Assembly (NCBI GenBank): GCA_018398765.1 | Contig: JAHBMJ010000586.1 | Coordinates: forward strand, 1-32,272 | Reading direction: 5' to 3' | Length of the DNA stretch: 32,272 nucleotides | DNA from: Chromera velia | Lineage: Eukaryota > Sar > Chromeraceae | Part shown: positions 29,710 to 32,272 of the stretch, one piece after another | Layout: each line of letters begins with the position of its first letter | Position numbering within the stretch: the stretch's first letter is position 1 | Translations under genes and position numbers: made by a program | The notes under the pieces: model-generated | The model's input: only the letters and a program-made list of their open reading frames with translations | What the model was told of the DNA's origin: nothing | Databases searched by the model: none

Positions 29710-31563
29710 CGGGGGTGGGTGGAAGGTCGGTAAGTGTTCTCTCGACCGCTCTCTCTCTCTCTCTCTGTGTGTGTGTGTTCTCTTTTTGCGTGTCTCTTCA
29801 TAGCGAAATTCCAAGGATGAAGGATGTTTTCAGAAAAGCCGTGAAAGAATGTTCTTGCTACCTTCCCTTTCTTGAAAGCCCAACAGAAGCTTTCAAAGCG
29901 TCTCTGCCTGTCTGTATCTCTGTTCAGGTGAAGGCCCGAAAAAGGAAGCCGAAGGATCCGAAACAGATGGAGGCAGACAGAGCGGAAGACTGGGTGCAGG
30001 AGAATCTGATTGGGCGAATGGTCAGAGCAGCAGAGAAAGACGACCAAGCGTTCCGACAACAGATGCCTGCCCTCCACAAGCTGTCATTGTTGAAAGGGGA
30101 GGTGGGGAGGGAGTTGAGAAAACCGAAGTGGACAGAGCATCTTGTCAACAAAGGACTCTTCTCTGTGATGAAAAGGTCAGTCAGAAGAAGGAACGAGAAC
30201 TTCCTTGAAAATGTATTTGTAGATTGGGGCAAAGAAATTCTGCACAGAAAGGATCTTGTGCTCGCTTGCTCCTATGAGAGCGCCTGGACGTGTGGCTTTG
30301 TGTGCCTGCAAAGTAGTCTGCATGGGATGCCGCTCTTCCTTCGCTACCTTTCCAAGGCTGGCTGTCTGACTGTTTGACCGACTGTAATCTGGATCCGTTC
30401 TTCCTTCATTCCTTCCTTGCCTCATGGGTTCGTTCAATGGCTCTCTCAGCAAGCAAAACAATTTTTCCCCAATCGAACGAACACATGCCTTTCCTCATGC
30501 ATGCAGATGGCTGGAGCCCATGCCCGACGGGTCCGCCCAGGCCTTGGAGGTTCGTGAGGGGATGGTGGAGATTCTACTCGGGATGCCCCTGAGAGGAGCG
30601 CATGACCCTCTGGCAAACTCGAAGGTGATGGGGCAGGTGGTGAAGCTCCTCAAGGACGCACCCCCGAGATTGACAGAGATGGTCGAGAGACTTGTGAGGA
30701 AAGTGACGGAACAGGTCGGCATGCAGAAAGGGGGGGGAGGGACACTGTGTGTGAAGGCAAGGAAGGCATCGAGAGAGGAAGTTGAGAAAGCGGCTGGGTG
30801 CATGGGTCTGCTCGAGCGTGCATGCATGCATGAGGCTCTGCAGGCAAGAAGACTGAGAGAAAAACATTTTTTTAACTCTATTGGCTAGCTATTTTAGCTG
30901 ACTGTTTGTGCATCTTTTCGAGGACGCCATTAATTCCCGCAGTGTGAATGAAATGTGTGATGGATCAATCAATCCATTGCAAAGGCATGCAGAAAGAGGC
31001 AGTTGATTGTTGTGCGCTGATTCTTCACTTCATAGGTACACTGCCTTCCTTCCTTCACCCTTTGATGATGACGGGTTCAACGAGTCATTCGAGAAAGGAA
31101 CACGTATGCCCCTTGTTTCCTTCCTGCATCCATCCTTCTGTCTGTGTGTGTGCAGATGCACCGCGTGAAATACCAAGAAGAGCCTGAGTTGGCAGTGGAT
31201 GCAGACGACGAGGAGGGCTTCGAGGACAGGGACAAAGACAGGAAGAAAGGCTCCAAGAGAAGGAGGGGGGCAAGCGATTCTGGAGAGAGTCCGGTGCCTT
31301 CTGCAGCGGCGGCGGGTGCGTCCTTTCCTGAAGGCGTACAGGTCAGGAGGGGTCCTGCGGCGGCGGCAGCAGCCACCATGGGCGGCGCCGCTGCGCCGTA
31401 CCAACCTGGAGCAGGTGGGAGGCGCGCGCCTCCTCGTGTGTACGCCAATGCACCCATTTCTTCGTTTCAGGGAGAGAGGACGCGGAATGAGAACGGGCAG
31501 GCAATGCGCATTGACCGTCTTGTTCGAAACTTCAAGAAAGATTCGTCGAGAGGCAGGAAATGA
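28434..31563 (+). CDS. IWS1: Transcription elongation factor IWS1/Spn1, five exons, 494 aa
   Basis: Exons 28434-28908, 29430-29575, 29928-30175, 30507-30714 and 31156-31563 join with all phases closed to give 494 residues. IWS1/Spn1 binds Spt6 and RNA polymerase II and acts in elongation, mRNA processing and chromatin. The first 158 residues are acidic and disordered (MDLDGDDYGADGLF) with a Lys-rich probable nuclear localisation signal at about 113-135, as is usual for the family. The TFIIS-N-like helical domain lies at about residues 225-355 in exons 3 and 4: EDWVQENLIGRMVRAA, MPALHKLSLL, VNKGLFSVMKRWLEPMPDGS, VREGMVEILLGMPL and SKVMGQVVKLLKDAPPRLTE, in the family order. The C-terminus (exon 5) is a charged/Ala-rich tail ending DRLVRNFKKDSSRGRK. 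Donors are GTCGGT, GTCAGT, GTCAGT and GTCGGC. An in-frame readthrough after exon 4 (to about 30888) is a possible intron-retention product. Confidence 0.88.
29336..29382. repeat. (GT)n microsatellite in IWS1 intron 1
   Basis: About 22 uninterrupted GT units, about 50 bp upstream of the acceptor of IWS1 exon 2. Confidence 0.95.
29588..29709. repeat. Compound microsatellite in IWS1 intron 2
   Basis: Consecutive tracts of (GT)n, (GA)n, (CAGA)n, (CAGG)n and (GAAA)n fill the start of IWS1 intron 2, beginning just 12 bases after the GTCAGT donor. A further CT and GT tract follows at 29750-29780. Confidence 0.95.
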
Positions 31564-32272
31564 GAATTGGAGAGAGTCAGTGAAGCAACGGGACGTACGG
31601 GGGTGGGGTCATGGAGTGTATGAGTTTGTCTCTCCATGAGGGGTGTGTTCGTGTTGGTGGATTCTTTTCTTTAGGGGTTTTTGCGCATCATGTGAGACAA
31701 ATTGCAGCAGAAAAGCCGGACAGACAGACAGGGAAAGACGTACTCAAAGAAAGGATCAAGAAAGCGAGATCGTTTTTTTGTTTATCCGACACGCACTCTC
31801 ACACCATCTACTCACTCTCCCCCCACCTCCCTCACACACACCACGCACACACAGACAGAAAGAGGGGAAATGAGAGTCAGGCTCATTGCCAGATAATTTG
31901 AACAAGAACGTGAAATCAAGATGCTGTTGGAGTTTTTCGATAGCGCGCGCGCTCTCTCTCCCTGTTTGTCTCTGGCAGCCTGACTGCGCAATCATACATG
32001 CTTCTGCAGTCTTTCCGCTTCTTTTCTCGGCCCCTCTGATCTGCTGCATTTCGGGTGAGGCTGGTTGGTGGACAGCTAGGCCGACTCGCGGACTGTCAGT
32101 GAGAAGAGAAGAGAGAGAGCTGATCGATGGACTTGCCAGGCAAGCCTCACTCCTCTCGCTTGATCCAGTGCGGGCGTCAATCAGGGAGGGTGGGCGTGGG
32201 AGGAGAAGGGATGCGGATTTATTGTCGCGACAAATACACGCATACACGCACACTGTCCCTCCCTCCCCCCCC
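31564..32272. other. 3' flank of IWS1
   Basis: No gene is supported. The sequence holds the presumed IWS1 3' untranslated region, CA-rich and pyrimidine-rich simple tracts (31790-31860) and ends in a C-rich run at the window edge. Confidence 0.5.

Noticed and set aside
29196-29814. Frames through the IWS1 microsatellites on both strands
   Set aside because: They are translations of simple repeats within introns 1 and 2 of IWS1.

Overview
This is nuclear DNA from a eukaryote. The genes are split by GT-AG introns whose reading-frame phases close exactly, intergenic DNA is AT-rich in places, there are many CA/GT, GACA and GATG microsatellites, assembly gaps (a 51-N run and a single N) are present, and nothing resembles an operon. 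A single-celled alveolate-type protist (a chromerid such as Chromera would fit) is my best guess, but it rests on general style only. One gene is confidently recognisable: the transcription elongation factor IWS1/Spn1.

Layout, left to right. 1-1.9 kb: a pentanucleotide repeat, an acidic/basic low-complexity stretch that may be coding, and AT-rich DNA with an 18-bp palindrome. 1.9-5.4 kb, minus strand: a six-exon gene for a 222-residue, four-helix, cysteine-rich membrane protein. Its last intron holds ten copies of a 75-bp tandem repeat that each carry the intron's own 5' splice sequence, and the start of its last exon is also duplicated. 6.7-8.1 kb, plus strand: a small multi-exon basic coiled-coil protein that converges on a 95-residue minus-strand helical protein; their predicted stop codons share one CTAG. 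9.8-10.1 kb, minus strand: the last exon of an unrecognised gene. 10.8-14.0 kb: two families of dispersed direct repeats (A and B) around a 334-residue charged-helix protein.

14.2-22.7 kb, plus strand: a very large gene (about 2,590 residues, five exons, one sequence gap) with degenerate helical repeats of the Sfi1/centrin-binding kind between Ser/Pro-rich linkers, suggesting a centrosome, basal-body or cytoskeletal scaffold. 24.07-25.04 kb: a 959-bp non-autonomous hAT-like transposon with perfect 23-bp terminal inverted repeats and an 8-bp target-site duplication. 25.3-27.1 kb, minus strand: a Pro/Gln-rich coiled-coil protein. 28.4-31.6 kb, plus strand: IWS1 in five exons.

The clearest cross-gene signal is splicing. 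Of 20 introns whose phases close, 12 have a donor beginning GTC (GTCAGT, GTCGGT, GTCGAT, GTCGGC, GTCAGA) instead of GTA/GTG. The genes do not appear to form one pathway. No rRNA, tRNA or CRISPR was recognised. All gene models were assembled by eye from frame, phase and splice consensus, so exon edges need RNA evidence.
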